A model generated the notes under the pieces. That model saw only the letters and a program-made list of their open reading frames with translations, had not been told where the DNA came from and made no database searches. The translations under genes were made by a program, and so were the position numbers. From Gammaproteobacteria bacterium (lineage in GTDB: Bacteria; Pseudomonadota; Gammaproteobacteria; Steroidobacterales; Steroidobacteraceae), in NCBI GenBank assembly GCA_027365225.1, contig DAHXNV010000001.1, positions 1 through 64,000 of the forward strand: a DNA stretch of 64,000 nucleotides, given 5' to 3'. Positions 54,494-63,659 of this stretch are shown here, in pieces; the first letter of the stretch is position 1, and every line of letters begins with the position of its first letter.

Positions 54494-56248
54494 TCACATG
54501 CTCTCGGGAGCGCTCACACCGAGCAGGGTGAGCCCATTGCGCAGCACCTGCTGCACGCCGATCACCAGCGCGAGGCGGGCATTGCGCACCTTCGAGTCCG
54601 TGACGATGAACGTGTCGGCGTTGTAATAGGTGTGCAGCGCGTTGGCCAGATCGCGCAGGTAGTGCACCAGCATGTGGGGGGCGCGATTCATCGCCGCCTG
54701 CTCGAGCACCTCCGGAAAACGCGTCACGCACGCGAGCGCCGCCTGCTCGTGCGCGCCCGTCAGCAGCGCCGTGTGCGCCAGGCCCTCGGCGCGCTCGAAG
54801 GCCAGTCCCCGGGCGGCGAGCTGCTTCAGCACGCTGGCCACGCGCGCATGCGCGTATTGGATGTAATACACGGGATTCTCGTTGGTCCGCGACTTGGCCA
54901 GCTCCAGATCGAAATCAAGCGGCTGGTCGTGGCCGCGCATCAGGTAGAACAGCCGGCAGGCATCGTTGCCGACCTCCGCGCGCAGCTGGCGCAGGGTCAC
55001 GAACTGGGCTTCACGCTTGCCCATGGGAATCTTCTGATCGCCGCGGAAGAGGCTGACGAATTGGATCAGGATGACCTCGAGGCTCTCGCCCGGCTCGCCC
55101 ATCGCGGTGAGTCCCGCGCGCACCCGCGCCACGTAGCCGTGATGGTCGGCGCCGAGCACGTCGATCAGGCGCGCGAAGCGGCGCTCGCGCTTCTCGAGGT
55201 GATAGGCGATGTCGGACGCAAAATAGGTCTTCTGGCCGTTCTCGCGCACGACGACGCGGTCTTTTTCGTCGCCGAATGCGGTGGCCCGGAACCACACCGC
55301 GCCCTCCGCGCGATAGAGCCGGCCGTCCCGCTCCAGGCGCGCCAGCGCGCGCTCGATTGCGCCGCTACGCTCCAACGCGTGCTCCGAGTACCAGCGATCG
55401 AAGCGCACGCCGAACTGCTCCAGATCCTCGCGTATGTCGGCAAGCATCGCCTCGAGCGCGAGTTGCAGCACGCGCCGGAACGCCTCGCGGCCGATCAGAT
55501 CCCGGGCCCGCCCGATCAGCGCGTCGATGTAGACCTCCTTGTCGCCCGCCGGCGCGTCGGCGGGCAGCCCCGCGAGCACGCTGGCCGCCGGGCGGCGCAG
55601 ATCCTCGCCCTCGGCCGCGCGGATGATCGCGGCGAGGTTCTGAACGTAATCGCCGCGATAGCCGTTTTCCGGGAACGGCACCGCCTCGCCGCACGATTGG
55701 AGGTAGCGCATCCAGGCGCTGACGGCGAGGATATCCACCTGCCGTCCCGCGTCGTTGATGTAGTACTCGCGCGTGACGTCGAAGCCGACGGCCGCGAGGA
55801 TGTTGGCCAGCGTGGCTCCGTAGGCGGCCTGGCGCCCGTGGCCGACGTGCAACGGGCCTGTCGGGTTGGCCGACACGAATTCCACGAGCACGCGCTCGGC
55901 GCGGCCGAGCGAGGTGTGCCCGTAGCGCTCGGCGCGCGCGTGGATCTCGGCGAGTTCGTGCGCGTATGCCGCGGGGGCAAGGAAGAAATTGATGAACCCG
56001 GCGCCGGCGATTTCGGTGCGCAGCACCAGGGGGTTCGGCGGCAGTGCCGCGGCGATGCGCTGCGCCAGCGCGCGCGGGTTGCTGTGCGCTGCCTTCGCGA
56101 GGCGCAGCGCGATGTTGGTTGCGAAGTCGCCGTGGCGCGGATCGCGGCTGCGCTCCACCGTTGGCGCGCGCGCCTCGGCGGTTGCCGCCAAGGTGCTGTC
56201 GAGGGCCGCGAGGGCGGCCGCGAGGAGTTGCTCGAGTTGCTGCTTCAA
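54494..56248 (-). CDS. argS: Arginyl-tRNA synthetase
   Basis: A 584-residue class Ia synthetase that charges tRNA-Arg. N-terminal Add-1 domain (about 1-115), then catalytic domain with the HIGH-type motif PTGPLHVGHGRQAAYG (HVGH, about residues 130-133) and a KMSK-like PMGKREAQ segment, and the anticodon-binding DALR domain at the C-terminus (about 470-584). Length matches the family (about 575-590). Confidence 0.96.
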   Translation of the reverse strand: MKQQLEQLLAAALAALDSTLAATAEARAPTVERSRDPRHGDFATNIALRLAKAAHSNPRALAQRIAAALPPNPLVLRTEIAGAGFINFFLAPAAYAHELAEIHARAERYGHTSLGRAERVLVEFVSANPTGPLHVGHGRQAAYGATLANILAAVGFDVTREYYINDAGRQVDILAVSAWMRYLQSCGEAVPFPENGYRGDYVQNLAAIIRAAEGEDLRRPAASVLAGLPADAPAGDKEVYIDALIGRARDLIGREAFRRVLQLALEAMLADIREDLEQFGVRFDRWYSEHALERSGAIERALARLERDGRLYRAEGAVWFRATAFGDEKDRVVVRENGQKTYFASDIAYHLEKRERRFARLIDVLGADHHGYVARVRAGLTAMGEPGESLEVILIQFVSLFRGDQKIPMGKREAQFVTLRQLRAEVGNDACRLFYLMRGHDQPLDFDLELAKSRTNENPVYYIQYAHARVASVLKQLAARGLAFERAEGLAHTALLTGAHEQAALACVTRFPEVLEQAAMNRAPHMLVHYLRDLANALHTYYNADTFIVTDSKVRNARLALVIGVQQVLRNGLTLLGVSAPESM

Positions 56249-56344
56249 GGAAATCGGAATCCGGAAGATGCGGGGAGAGGCAACAAATTTTACCCGAAAC
56301 GCCTGCTCCGCAAGCGGCTTGCCGCCTGCAGCGCTTGTGGACGG

Positions 56345-58558
56345 TCAAAAGAGCTCGATCGGATCGACGTCGAGCGCCCAGCGCACCTGGCGCGCGCTCG
56401 GCAACGACTGTACCCGCGGCAGCCACGCCTCGAGAAAGCGATGCAGCCCGCCACGCTCACGGCTCTCGATCAGCAGCTGGGCGTGATGGCGCCCGGCGCG
56501 TTTGGCCATCGCGGCCGGCACAGGGCCGAGCAGATGCACGCCGTGCCCGCCCTCGGCCAGCGCGCGGGCTTCGGTGAGAAAAGCAAGCGCAGCGGCCGCG
56601 GTGTGCGCTGAATCGCGCACCGCCGCGAGGCGGCTGAACGGGGGCCAGGCCGCTGCGCGGCGTTCCGCCAGCGCGGTGCGCGCAAAGCCCTCGTAACCCT
56701 CGGCCAGCAGGCCGGTGAGCAGGGGATGCTCGGGGAATTCGGTCTGGACCAGCACCTCGCCCGGGCGCTCGCCGCGTCCGGAACGTCCCGCGACCTGTAC
56801 GATCATTTGCGCCAGGCGCTCCGGGGCGCGAAAGTCCGCGCTGAATAATCCCTGATCGGCGTTGAGCACGACCACCAGCGTCACGTTCGGAAAGTCGTGG
56901 CCTTTGGTGACCATCTGGGTGCCGATCACGATCCGGCCCTCGCCCGAGGCGATGCGGTGCATGGCCCGCTCCAGCGTTCCGGAACCTCGAATGACGTCGC
57001 GGTCGAGCCGTACCATCGGTACGCCCGGAAAGATCCGCGTGAGCGTCTCTTCGACCCGCTCGGTGCCCTGACCCACCGGTTTGACGGCAAATCCGCACTG
57101 CGGGCAGCGCTGCGGCAGCGGCGCATCCGCGCCGCAGTGATGACAGCGCAGCGCTCGGGCGGCCAGATGCACCGTCAGACGAGCGTCGCATTCGGCGCAC
57201 GGGGCAATCCAGCCGCACGCGGTGCACAGCAGCGTCGGCGCATAGCCGCGGCGATTGAGGAACACCAGCGCCTGCGCCCCGGCGGCGAGGTGCTCCGCCA
57301 TCGCCTGTACGGCGGGCGTGGAAAGCCCGCCCGACTGGGCGTGCGCGCGCAAGTCGATCAGCGAGAGGCGCGGCGGCGCAGCCCGCGTTGCGCGCCGCGT
57401 CAGCCTCAGCCGGCTGTAGCGGCCGCTCTCGAGATTGTGCAGCGTCTCGATGGCGGGTGTGGCCGAGCCGAGCACGACCGGAACGTTCGCACCCCGCGCG
57501 CGCATCACGGCCAGGTCGCGGGCCGAGTAGCGAAAACCGCCGTCATGCTGCTTGTACGAGGCATCGTGCTCCTCGTCGACGATGATGAGCCCGAGGTTGC
57601 TCACCGGTGCGAACACGGCCGAACGGGTGCCGAGCACCACGCGCGCGCGACCCGAGAACGCCTCTCGCCACGCCACCAGCCGCTCCCGCTCGGTCAGTCC
57701 AGAGTGCAGCACCGCCATCGGCGCGGCGAGGCGCTCGCGGAACCGTCCTACGAGCTGCGGCGTCAGGCCGATCTCGGGTACCAGCACGAGGGCAGCGCGG
57801 CCCGCGGCCAAAGTGCGTTGCGCCGCCCGCAAGTACACCTCGGTCTTGCCGCTGCCGGTGACGCCCTGCAGCACGAAGGCGCCGAATCGGCCAAGCCCGG
57901 ACTCGATGGCGTCCGCGGCGGCCTGCTGCTCATCATTCAGCGGGGGACCGGGTTGGGGCGCTGACGGGATATCCGGTACGTCCCGCGCGCTCACGAGCGC
58001 CGACTCGATCCAGCCCCGCACACTCAACGGTCGGGCTGCGGCGCGCCAGGACTCGCCCAGCCGCTCGCGCAACTCGTGCGTGGCGCGGGGCGCGGTCCGC
58101 AGCTCCTGCAGCAGCTGGCGCTGCTTCGGGGCCCGCGCCGGCTCGCCCCGCGCGCAGGCTTGCTCGCCGGCGGATGTGATTCGCCAGCATTCCTCGCTGG
58201 CCTGAGTGCTGGCCCCGGTGCGCAGCGCCGTGGGCAGCGCGCTCGCCACGACTTCTCCGATGGGGTGATGATAGTAACCTGCCGCCCATTGCAGCAGCTG
58301 CAGCAGGTCGGAATCGACGATCGGCCGCTCGTCGAGCACATCAAGGATGCTTTTGAGCTTCTCCTCGGGCACGTCCGAGCGCTCAGCGCAGCCCATGACG
58401 ACCCCGATCATCCGGTGCGGTCCGAACGGAACGCGCACCCGCATCCCCGCGCCAGCGGCGCGGTGTCCCTGAAGGTCCGTCGTTGCCCGCGCCCGGTAGT
58501 CGAACAGCCGGCGCACGGGCGTGGGGAGGGCCACACGCAGAACAGAGGCGGAGGACAT
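56345..58558 (-). CDS. priA: Primosomal protein N' (replication restart helicase PriA)
   Basis: A 737-residue helicase that reloads DnaB at stalled forks. N-terminal 3'BD (about 1-105), winged-helix segment, helicase lobe with Walker A GVTGSGKTEVYL (about 232-243) and DEEH in LIIVDEEHDASYK. The zinc-binding insertion has paired cysteines (CTACGW, CAECD, CHHCG, CPQCGF, about 440-485). ATG 58558 gives MSSASVLRVALPTPVRRLFDY-like start; an in-frame ATG 11 codons earlier is less typical. Confidence 0.95.
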   Translation of the reverse strand: MSSASVLRVALPTPVRRLFDYRARATTDLQGHRAAGAGMRVRVPFGPHRMIGVVMGCAERSDVPEEKLKSILDVLDERPIVDSDLLQLLQWAAGYYHHPIGEVVASALPTALRTGASTQASEECWRITSAGEQACARGEPARAPKQRQLLQELRTAPRATHELRERLGESWRAAARPLSVRGWIESALVSARDVPDIPSAPQPGPPLNDEQQAAADAIESGLGRFGAFVLQGVTGSGKTEVYLRAAQRTLAAGRAALVLVPEIGLTPQLVGRFRERLAAPMAVLHSGLTERERLVAWREAFSGRARVVLGTRSAVFAPVSNLGLIIVDEEHDASYKQHDGGFRYSARDLAVMRARGANVPVVLGSATPAIETLHNLESGRYSRLRLTRRATRAAPPRLSLIDLRAHAQSGGLSTPAVQAMAEHLAAGAQALVFLNRRGYAPTLLCTACGWIAPCAECDARLTVHLAARALRCHHCGADAPLPQRCPQCGFAVKPVGQGTERVEETLTRIFPGVPMVRLDRDVIRGSGTLERAMHRIASGEGRIVIGTQMVTKGHDFPNVTLVVVLNADQGLFSADFRAPERLAQMIVQVAGRSGRGERPGEVLVQTEFPEHPLLTGLLAEGYEGFARTALAERRAAAWPPFSRLAAVRDSAHTAAAALAFLTEARALAEGGHGVHLLGPVPAAMAKRAGRHHAQLLIESRERGGLHRFLEAWLPRVQSLPSARQVRWALDVDPIELF

Positions 58559-58644
58559 GGAAGATATTGAAAAACCAGGAATAATCCGCATCGCGCGCGG
58601 CGCGTCGCCGTCAACCGACAGGCGATGCGCGCGTTATACGGGGC

Positions 58645-59265
58645 ATGCCTGAGTCTGTTACGCTCGTCCCGCCTTATAGCATGCCGGCTGCCGCAGGCGG
58701 CGATGTGGATCTTCCGAATTCGAATGCCCAGATCCTAGAACGCACGCTTGGCCTGTTTCTGGCGAGCGTCGAACTCAGGGCATTCCGGATCGCCCGCGCG
58801 GCTTTGCGCGACGAGGACGATGCGCTCGATGCGGTGCAGGACGCGATGCTGCACCTGGTGCGCGCCTACGCGCATCGTCCGCCGGAGCAATGGAAGCCGC
58901 TGTTCTACCGGATTCTCGAGAACCGCATTCGTGACATGCAGCGGCGGCGCAGCGTGCGCAATCGGGTGATGTCATGGCTGCCTTTCGCGGCCGATGGGGA
59001 CGACACCGCCGATCCCATTGCCGAGGCGGTCAGCCCGCAGATGCCGCCGGAGCGGCGGCTGGAGCTCGATGAGAGCCTGGCCGCGCTGGAGCGGGCACTG
59101 GCGGCGCTACCGCGCCGCCAGCAACAGGTGTTTCTCCTGCGTACGCTGGAGGGTCTCGATGTCGCGCAGACGGCGCACGCCATGGGCTGCTCGCAAGGCA
59201 GTGTCAAAACCCATTACTTCCGGGCGCTGCGCGCGCTGCGGGCCCAGCTCGGAGATCTCGAATGA
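58645..59265 (+). CDS. ECF-type RNA polymerase sigma factor
   Basis: A 206-residue sigma70-family ECF factor. Region 2 (about 30-105) contains the core-binding DALDAVQDAMLHLVRAY and region 4 (about 145-200) the HTH AQTAHAMGCSQGSVKTHYFRALRALR. It directs RNA polymerase to promoters of an unknown regulon. The first ~30 residues are unusual; a later ATG at 58681 gives a more typical length. Its end overlaps the next gene by 4 nt (ATGA), placing it first in a four-gene operon. Confidence 0.92.
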   Translation: MPESVTLVPPYSMPAAAGGDVDLPNSNAQILERTLGLFLASVELRAFRIARAALRDEDDALDAVQDAMLHLVRAYAHRPPEQWKPLFYRILENRIRDMQRRRSVRNRVMSWLPFAADGDDTADPIAEAVSPQMPPERRLELDESLAALERALAALPRRQQQVFLLRTLEGLDVAQTAHAMGCSQGSVKTHYFRALRALRAQLGDLE

Positions 59266-59693
59266 CCGCCCGGAATGACGATCTGGCCGGGTTTGAGCGG
59301 CGGGTGCGGGCTGTCCTGGAGCACGATGCGGCCGGGGCGAGCGGGCGCGTTCGGTCGCGGCTGACTCAAGCGCGTCACGTAGCCCTGGCCGGTGCTCGTG
59401 CACGGCGCGAGATGCCGTCCGGGCGGCTGCCGCGGCCGCGGGCCTGGCTGCCGGCGACTGTCACCGCGGCGGCGGCGCTGGCGGCTGTTTGGCTGTTGCG
59501 GCCGTACCGGGCCGCGCAACCGCGCGCACCCCGGATCGTGACCGCGCAGAACGTGCAGCTGCTGACGGATCGCGATGGCTTGGCATTGGTCGAGGGTGGG
59601 GACGGCGAGTTCTACGAGTGGGCCGTGGCGCAGGCACGGAGTACGCCGGTTTCGGCTGCCGGCGAGGCCGGACCGGGCAAGCATGGCGGTTGA
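59262..59693 (+). CDS. DUF3619-like single-pass membrane protein, probable sigma regulator
   Basis: A 143-residue protein with a short cytoplasmic domain (residues 1-60, FERRVRAVLEHDAAG), one membrane segment (about 62-80) and an extracytoplasmic tail. The shape and position match DUF3619 proteins encoded beside ECF sigma genes, and an anti-sigma role is inferred. No zinc-binding ZAS motif is seen. It overlaps the sigma gene by 4 nt and the following gene by 11 nt. Confidence 0.65.
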   Translation: MTARNDDLAGFERRVRAVLEHDAAGASGRVRSRLTQARHVALAGARARREMPSGRLPRPRAWLPATVTAAAALAAVWLLRPYRAAQPRAPRIVTAQNVQLLTDRDGLALVEGGDGEFYEWAVAQARSTPVSAAGEAGPGKHGG

Positions 59694-60000
59694 GCGTTGT
59701 CATGGGGCGATTGCCGCGATGCTCCTGGCCGGCGCGCTCTTGCCGCTGGCGCGCGCGGCGCCACCGCCGGCGGCGCACCCGGCGCACCCGGCGCACCGGC
59801 CGGTGCCGCTGGCTCTGTTGGAGTTTCTCGGCGCCCGGGCACCTGCGAGCCCTGCACGCAAGTCCGACAGTAGCCGCTGGCTGCAGTATCTGTCACGGCT
59901 CAATCTGGGCAAGACCGTGCACGCTGCCCAGACCCCGGCACCGGCACGGCGCAAGCCTGCGCGCGGGTCGTCCTCTGTGAAGAAGGAACGCGGCCGATGA
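59683..60000 (+). CDS. Exported 105-residue protein of sigma operon
   Basis: ATG 59683 lies inside the end of the previous gene. The product has a signal peptide (residues 1-25, MLLAGALLPLARA) and a short Ala/Pro-rich mature part with a basic C-terminus, ending just inside the next gene (4-nt overlap). No family recognised. The conserved overlaps argue that it is a real gene of the operon. Confidence 0.6.
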   Translation: MAVERCHGAIAAMLLAGALLPLARAAPPPAAHPAHPAHRPVPLALLEFLGARAPASPARKSDSSRWLQYLSRLNLGKTVHAAQTPAPARRKPARGSSSVKKERGR

Positions 60001-60680
60001 ATAGGGTGTGGCGCATCGCTCTGCTTGTTCTGCTGCTCGTGTCGGGGCCGGCGTGGGGCGTGGCGGCGCACACGGCGCACGGCGCGGTGTCCTGGTCGGC
60101 GCTCTCGAGCGCTCAGCAGCATTTGCTGGCGCAATTACGGGGCGAGTGGGCGCGGCTGCCGGCGGCGCGGCAGCGCGCGCTCGCGCGCGGCAGCCGGATC
60201 TGGCTGCATATGTCGCGGGCGCAACGGCGGCAGGCGCAGCAGCGTTTTCGCAAATGGCGGCAGTTGACGCCGCAGCGCCGGGAGCTGCTGCGGCGCCGCT
60301 GGCGGCAGTTTCGGGCGCTGCCGGCCTCGCAGCGTGCCGCAATCCGCCGCAGTTTCCAGCAGTTCGAGCGCCTGCCCGCATGGCGCCGGCAGCAGCTGCG
60401 CCAGCACTGGGAGCGCGCGACACCCGCGCAACGCCAGATGATGATCGCAACCATGCGCCGGGAAATGCGCCATCAGCGCATGCTGCAGCAGCGGATGCTC
60501 GGGCCGCACACGATCCCCCGGTTGCGGCCGAATCCGCCCTTTGATTTTGGCCGCAGGCGCTTCGGACCGGGGGGATTCGGACCCCCACACGGCAATTTCG
60601 GCGGCGTTCCGGGCGGGATGCCCCACGGCATGCCCGGAATCGGCATGCCGCACCGATTCATGATGCCGCCGCGTCCCTAG
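59997..60680 (+). CDS. DUF3106-family exported protein with helical repeats
   Basis: A 227-residue protein with signal peptide (1-23). Residues ~36-146 are tandem 18-residue helical repeats of a pattern LPAARQRALARxSRxW, each with Trp/Phe at the end and many Arg/Gln. The C-terminal ~55 residues are Gly/Pro/Met/His-rich and end near RFMMPPRP. It belongs to DUF3106, seen with ECF sigma operons. A Spy/CpxP-like periplasmic role is possible but not shown. Overlaps the previous gene by 4 nt. Confidence 0.75.
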   Translation: MNRVWRIALLVLLLVSGPAWGVAAHTAHGAVSWSALSSAQQHLLAQLRGEWARLPAARQRALARGSRIWLHMSRAQRRQAQQRFRKWRQLTPQRRELLRRRWRQFRALPASQRAAIRRSFQQFERLPAWRRQQLRQHWERATPAQRQMMIATMRREMRHQRMLQQRMLGPHTIPRLRPNPPFDFGRRRFGPGGFGPPHGNFGGVPGGMPHGMPGIGMPHRFMMPPRP

Positions 60681-60703
60681 GGGGCGGTCCGGCCGAGTGT
60701 CGC

Positions 60704-62095
60704 CTAGCCCGCCTTGACCGCCTGAATCAGCTCCGCGGCCGCTTTCTGCGCATCGCCGTAGAGCATGCGGGTATTGTCGAGGTAGAACAGGGCGTTCTCG
60801 ATGCCCGAGAAACCCGCGCCTTGACCGCGCTTGATCACGATGACGTTCTTGGCCCGATCGGCGTTCAGGATGGGCATGCCGTAGATGGGGCTCGACTTGT
60901 CGGTTCGGGCCACCGGATTGACCACGTCATTGGCCCCGATGATCAGTGCCACGTCGGTGGTGTCGAACTCGGCATTGATCTCATCCAAGTCCCCGATCAG
61001 GTCGTAGGGCACGCCGGCCTCGGCCAGCAGCACGTTCATGTGCCCGGGCATGCGTCCGGCCACCGGATGGATGGCGAAACGCACCGTCACGCCCCGGTCG
61101 ATCAGCAGTTGGCACAGCTCCCAGATCTTGTGCTGCGCCTGCGCCACCGCCATGCCGTAGCCCGGCACGACGATCACCTTCTCGGCGTAGGCGATCATCA
61201 CGCCGGCATCGGCGGCGTCAATGGGCTTGAGCGAGCCGGCGATCGTCCCGCCCTGGGCCGCGCTTTCACCGAAATTGGAGAACAACACATTGGCCAGCGA
61301 GCGGTTCATCGCCTTGGCCATCAGCTGGGTGAGGAGCGTGCCGGCCGCCCCGACCACCATGCCGGCGATGATCATCGCGGCATTGCCCAGCACGAAACCC
61401 TCGAAGGCGACCGCGAGGCCGGTGCATGCGTTGTAGAGGGAAATGACCACCGGCATATCCGCCCCGCCGATCGGTATGGTGACCAGAACACCGAAGGCGA
61501 GCGCCAGCGCGAAAAAAGCGATCACCAGCTGCATCGGGGCGTCGCCGCGCAGTGCGATCATCCATGCCCCGACCACGACGGTGGCGAGCAGCACCAGGAA
61601 GTTGACGATCTGTTGGCCGCGATAGCGCAGCGACTTCTTGATCAGGCCCTGTAGCTTGGCGAAGGCGATGAGGCTGCCGCTGAACGATACCGCGCCGATC
61701 AGGGCACCGATCACCGCCAGCACCACGGGCGCCGGCGCGAACGGGTGGCCGCGCACCAGCTCCTGGCAGGCGATGGCGGCGGCCGCCCCGCCGCCCATGC
61801 CATTGTAGAGAGCCACCATCTGCGGCATCGCGGTCATCGGTACACGCTTGCCGCTCCACCAGGCCGCCAGACCGCCCACGAAAATCGCGGTCAGGATCAG
61901 GATGTCATTGTGCATTCCCGGCCACAGGAACGTGACCAGGCCGGCAATCAACATGCCCACGCCCGCCCAGATGATTCCGCCGCGCGCCCCTTTGGGCGAA
62001 CTCATGCGCTTGAGGCCGATGATGAACAGCAGCGCGGCGGCGAAATACACCGCCTGAATCAGATCGCCGGTCACCGAGGCCGGTAGTGCGCTCAT
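60704..62095 (-). CDS. pntB: NAD(P) transhydrogenase subunit beta
   Basis: A 463-residue inner-membrane subunit with about nine membrane segments and a C-terminal NADP-binding domain (about 290-463, with GYGMAVAQAQ and the GANDVVNPVA segment). With PntAA and PntAB it forms the proton-pumping transhydrogenase that makes NADPH from NADH. Its start overlaps the stop of pntAB by 4 nt. The separate alpha subunits are as in the three-gene form of Rhodospirillum-type enzymes. Confidence 0.96.
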   Translation of the reverse strand: MSALPASVTGDLIQAVYFAAALLFIIGLKRMSSPKGARGGIIWAGVGMLIAGLVTFLWPGMHNDILILTAIFVGGLAAWWSGKRVPMTAMPQMVALYNGMGGGAAAAIACQELVRGHPFAPAPVVLAVIGALIGAVSFSGSLIAFAKLQGLIKKSLRYRGQQIVNFLVLLATVVVGAWMIALRGDAPMQLVIAFFALALAFGVLVTIPIGGADMPVVISLYNACTGLAVAFEGFVLGNAAMIIAGMVVGAAGTLLTQLMAKAMNRSLANVLFSNFGESAAQGGTIAGSLKPIDAADAGVMIAYAEKVIVVPGYGMAVAQAQHKIWELCQLLIDRGVTVRFAIHPVAGRMPGHMNVLLAEAGVPYDLIGDLDEINAEFDTTDVALIIGANDVVNPVARTDKSSPIYGMPILNADRAKNVIVIKRGQGAGFSGIENALFYLDNTRMLYGDAQKAAAELIQAVKAG

Positions 62096-62394
62096 GCTCT
62101 GCCGCCTTTGCGCTTGTCCTGACTCGATTTGAACATCTCGAGCATCCGCTCGGTGGAGACGTAGCCGCCGACCACGTTGCCGGAGGCGAGCAGCACGCCG
62201 ATGAAGCCTATCGTCCTCTCGAGCGGGGTATGGGCGTTGCCGAGCTCCACCATCGCGCCGACCAGCACGATACCGTGCACGAAATTCGAGCCCGACATCA
62301 GTGGCGTGTGCAGGATCACCGGCACGCGCGCGATGACTTCGTAGCCGGTGAAGGCCGCCAGCATGAAGATGTAAAGTGCGATGATTCCAGTCAT
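62092..62394 (-). CDS. pntAB: NAD(P) transhydrogenase subunit alpha part 2 (membrane)
   Basis: A 100-residue membrane subunit with about three hydrophobic segments, including HTPLMSGSNFVHGIVLVGAM and GFIGVLLASGNVVGGY. It forms part of the proton channel of the transhydrogenase together with PntB. It starts 24 nt after pntAA and overlaps pntB by 4 nt, so all three are one operon. Confidence 0.95.
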   Translation of the reverse strand: MTGIIALYIFMLAAFTGYEVIARVPVILHTPLMSGSNFVHGIVLVGAMVELGNAHTPLERTIGFIGVLLASGNVVGGYVSTERMLEMFKSSQDKRKGGRA

Positions 62395-62418
62395 GATTTC
62401 CCCCCGATTCGAGGCTGC

Positions 62419-63540
62419 TCAGCCTGTGATCGCCTTGCGGGTCGGCTCGTGGCGGATTTCACCGGCATGCGTGAGACACGACTGGGCGAAGACCTCGTCA
62501 TTCCAGTCCACCTCGAGGGCTCCCTGCCTGATTGCCGGTGTCAGGAAATTGAACAGATTGCGCGCATACATTTCGCTGGCGTTGTAAGCCAACTGCGCCG
62601 GGAGGTTGACCGGTCCGATCACCTGCACGCCCCGATGGACGACGGTTTCCCCCGGGCGCGTCAGCTCGCAGTTGCCGCCTTGTTCGGCGGCAAGGTCCAC
62701 GATCACTGATCCGGGCCGCATCCGCTCCAGCGCGCCGCGCAGGATGATCTTGGGTGCGGGCCGGCCCGGGACGGCAGCAGTGCTGATCAGCGCATCGGCG
62801 GCGGCGATCCGCGCATCGAGCGCCTCCTGCTGGCTGCGCCGCTCGGCCTCGGTGAGTTCTCGCGCGTATCCGCCCGTGCCTTCGGCGCTGACGCCCGTGT
62901 CGAGGAATTTCGCGCCGAGGGATTTGACTTGTTCGCGTGTGGCGCTGCGGACGTCGTACGCCTCCACCATCGCCCCGAGGCGCCGCGCCGTCGCGATCGC
63001 CTGCAGTCCCGCCACGCCGGCGCCGATGACCAGCACCTGGGCGGGCCGGATCGTTCCGGCGGCGGTGGTCAGCATCGGCAGGAATTTCTGCAGGTGGTCG
63101 GCCGCGATCAGCACCGCCTTGTAACCGGCAACGGCCGCTTGTGAAGAGAGCGCATCCATCGATTGCGCACGCGAGATGCGCGGCACGAGTTCCATCGCGA
63201 AGCTGGTCGCGCCCGCGCGCTGCAGGGCCAGGATCTCCTCGCGCCGGGCGTGGGGCTGCAGGAAGCCGACGAGCACCGCGCCGGCTTTGAGCGAGCCAAT
63301 CTGAGCTGCGGCGAGCGGCTGCACGGTGAGCAGCACGTCCGCCTGGGCGAGCACCCCGGCGGCATCGCTCCACTCGACGCCGCGGTAGGCCGAATCGGGA
63401 AAGTTGGCCCGTTCCCCGGCGCCCCGCTCGAGCAGGATCCGGGCGCCTGCCCGGATGAATTTCTCGGCCACTTCCGGTACCAGGCTGACCCGTGTCTCGC
63501 GGGGCGCCGCTTCGCGCAGCGCGCCGATAATGATTGGCAT
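62419..63540 (-). CDS. pntAA: NAD(P) transhydrogenase subunit alpha part 1 (NAD-binding)
   Basis: A 373-residue soluble NAD-binding subunit. It opens IIGALREAAPRETRVSLVPE and has the dinucleotide motif VLVIGAGVAGLQAIATARRLG (about 165-185) and the RQQEALDAR-like mobile loop region. It binds NADH on the cytoplasmic side of the transhydrogenase. ATG 63540 has GAGGG upstream and is preferred over a start 30 nt earlier. Confidence 0.95.
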   Translation of the reverse strand: MPIIIGALREAAPRETRVSLVPEVAEKFIRAGARILLERGAGERANFPDSAYRGVEWSDAAGVLAQADVLLTVQPLAAAQIGSLKAGAVLVGFLQPHARREEILALQRAGATSFAMELVPRISRAQSMDALSSQAAVAGYKAVLIAADHLQKFLPMLTTAAGTIRPAQVLVIGAGVAGLQAIATARRLGAMVEAYDVRSATREQVKSLGAKFLDTGVSAEGTGGYARELTEAERRSQQEALDARIAAADALISTAAVPGRPAPKIILRGALERMRPGSVIVDLAAEQGGNCELTRPGETVVHRGVQVIGPVNLPAQLAYNASEMYARNLFNFLTPAIRQGALEVDWNDEVFAQSCLTHAGEIRHEPTRKAITG

Positions 63541-63659
63541 CGATGGCCCTCGCAAAGCGGCAACCGGCACGGTTTACGGGGCGCCGGCCCCTGGAGTGTC
63601 TACCCTACACGTTGGCACGTTGAACTCAAGTACATTCTTGCCTTAATCTTAAGGCCGTC

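Noticed and set aside
54473..56611. 712-residue plus-strand frame antisense to argS and priA end
   Set aside because: No motif; argS is complete on the other strand.
63620..63649. Promoter-like TTGAAC/TAATCT for the HNH gene
   Set aside because: Weak match (18-nt spacing, few consensus bases at -10) and the implied start would leave almost no leader before the ATG.
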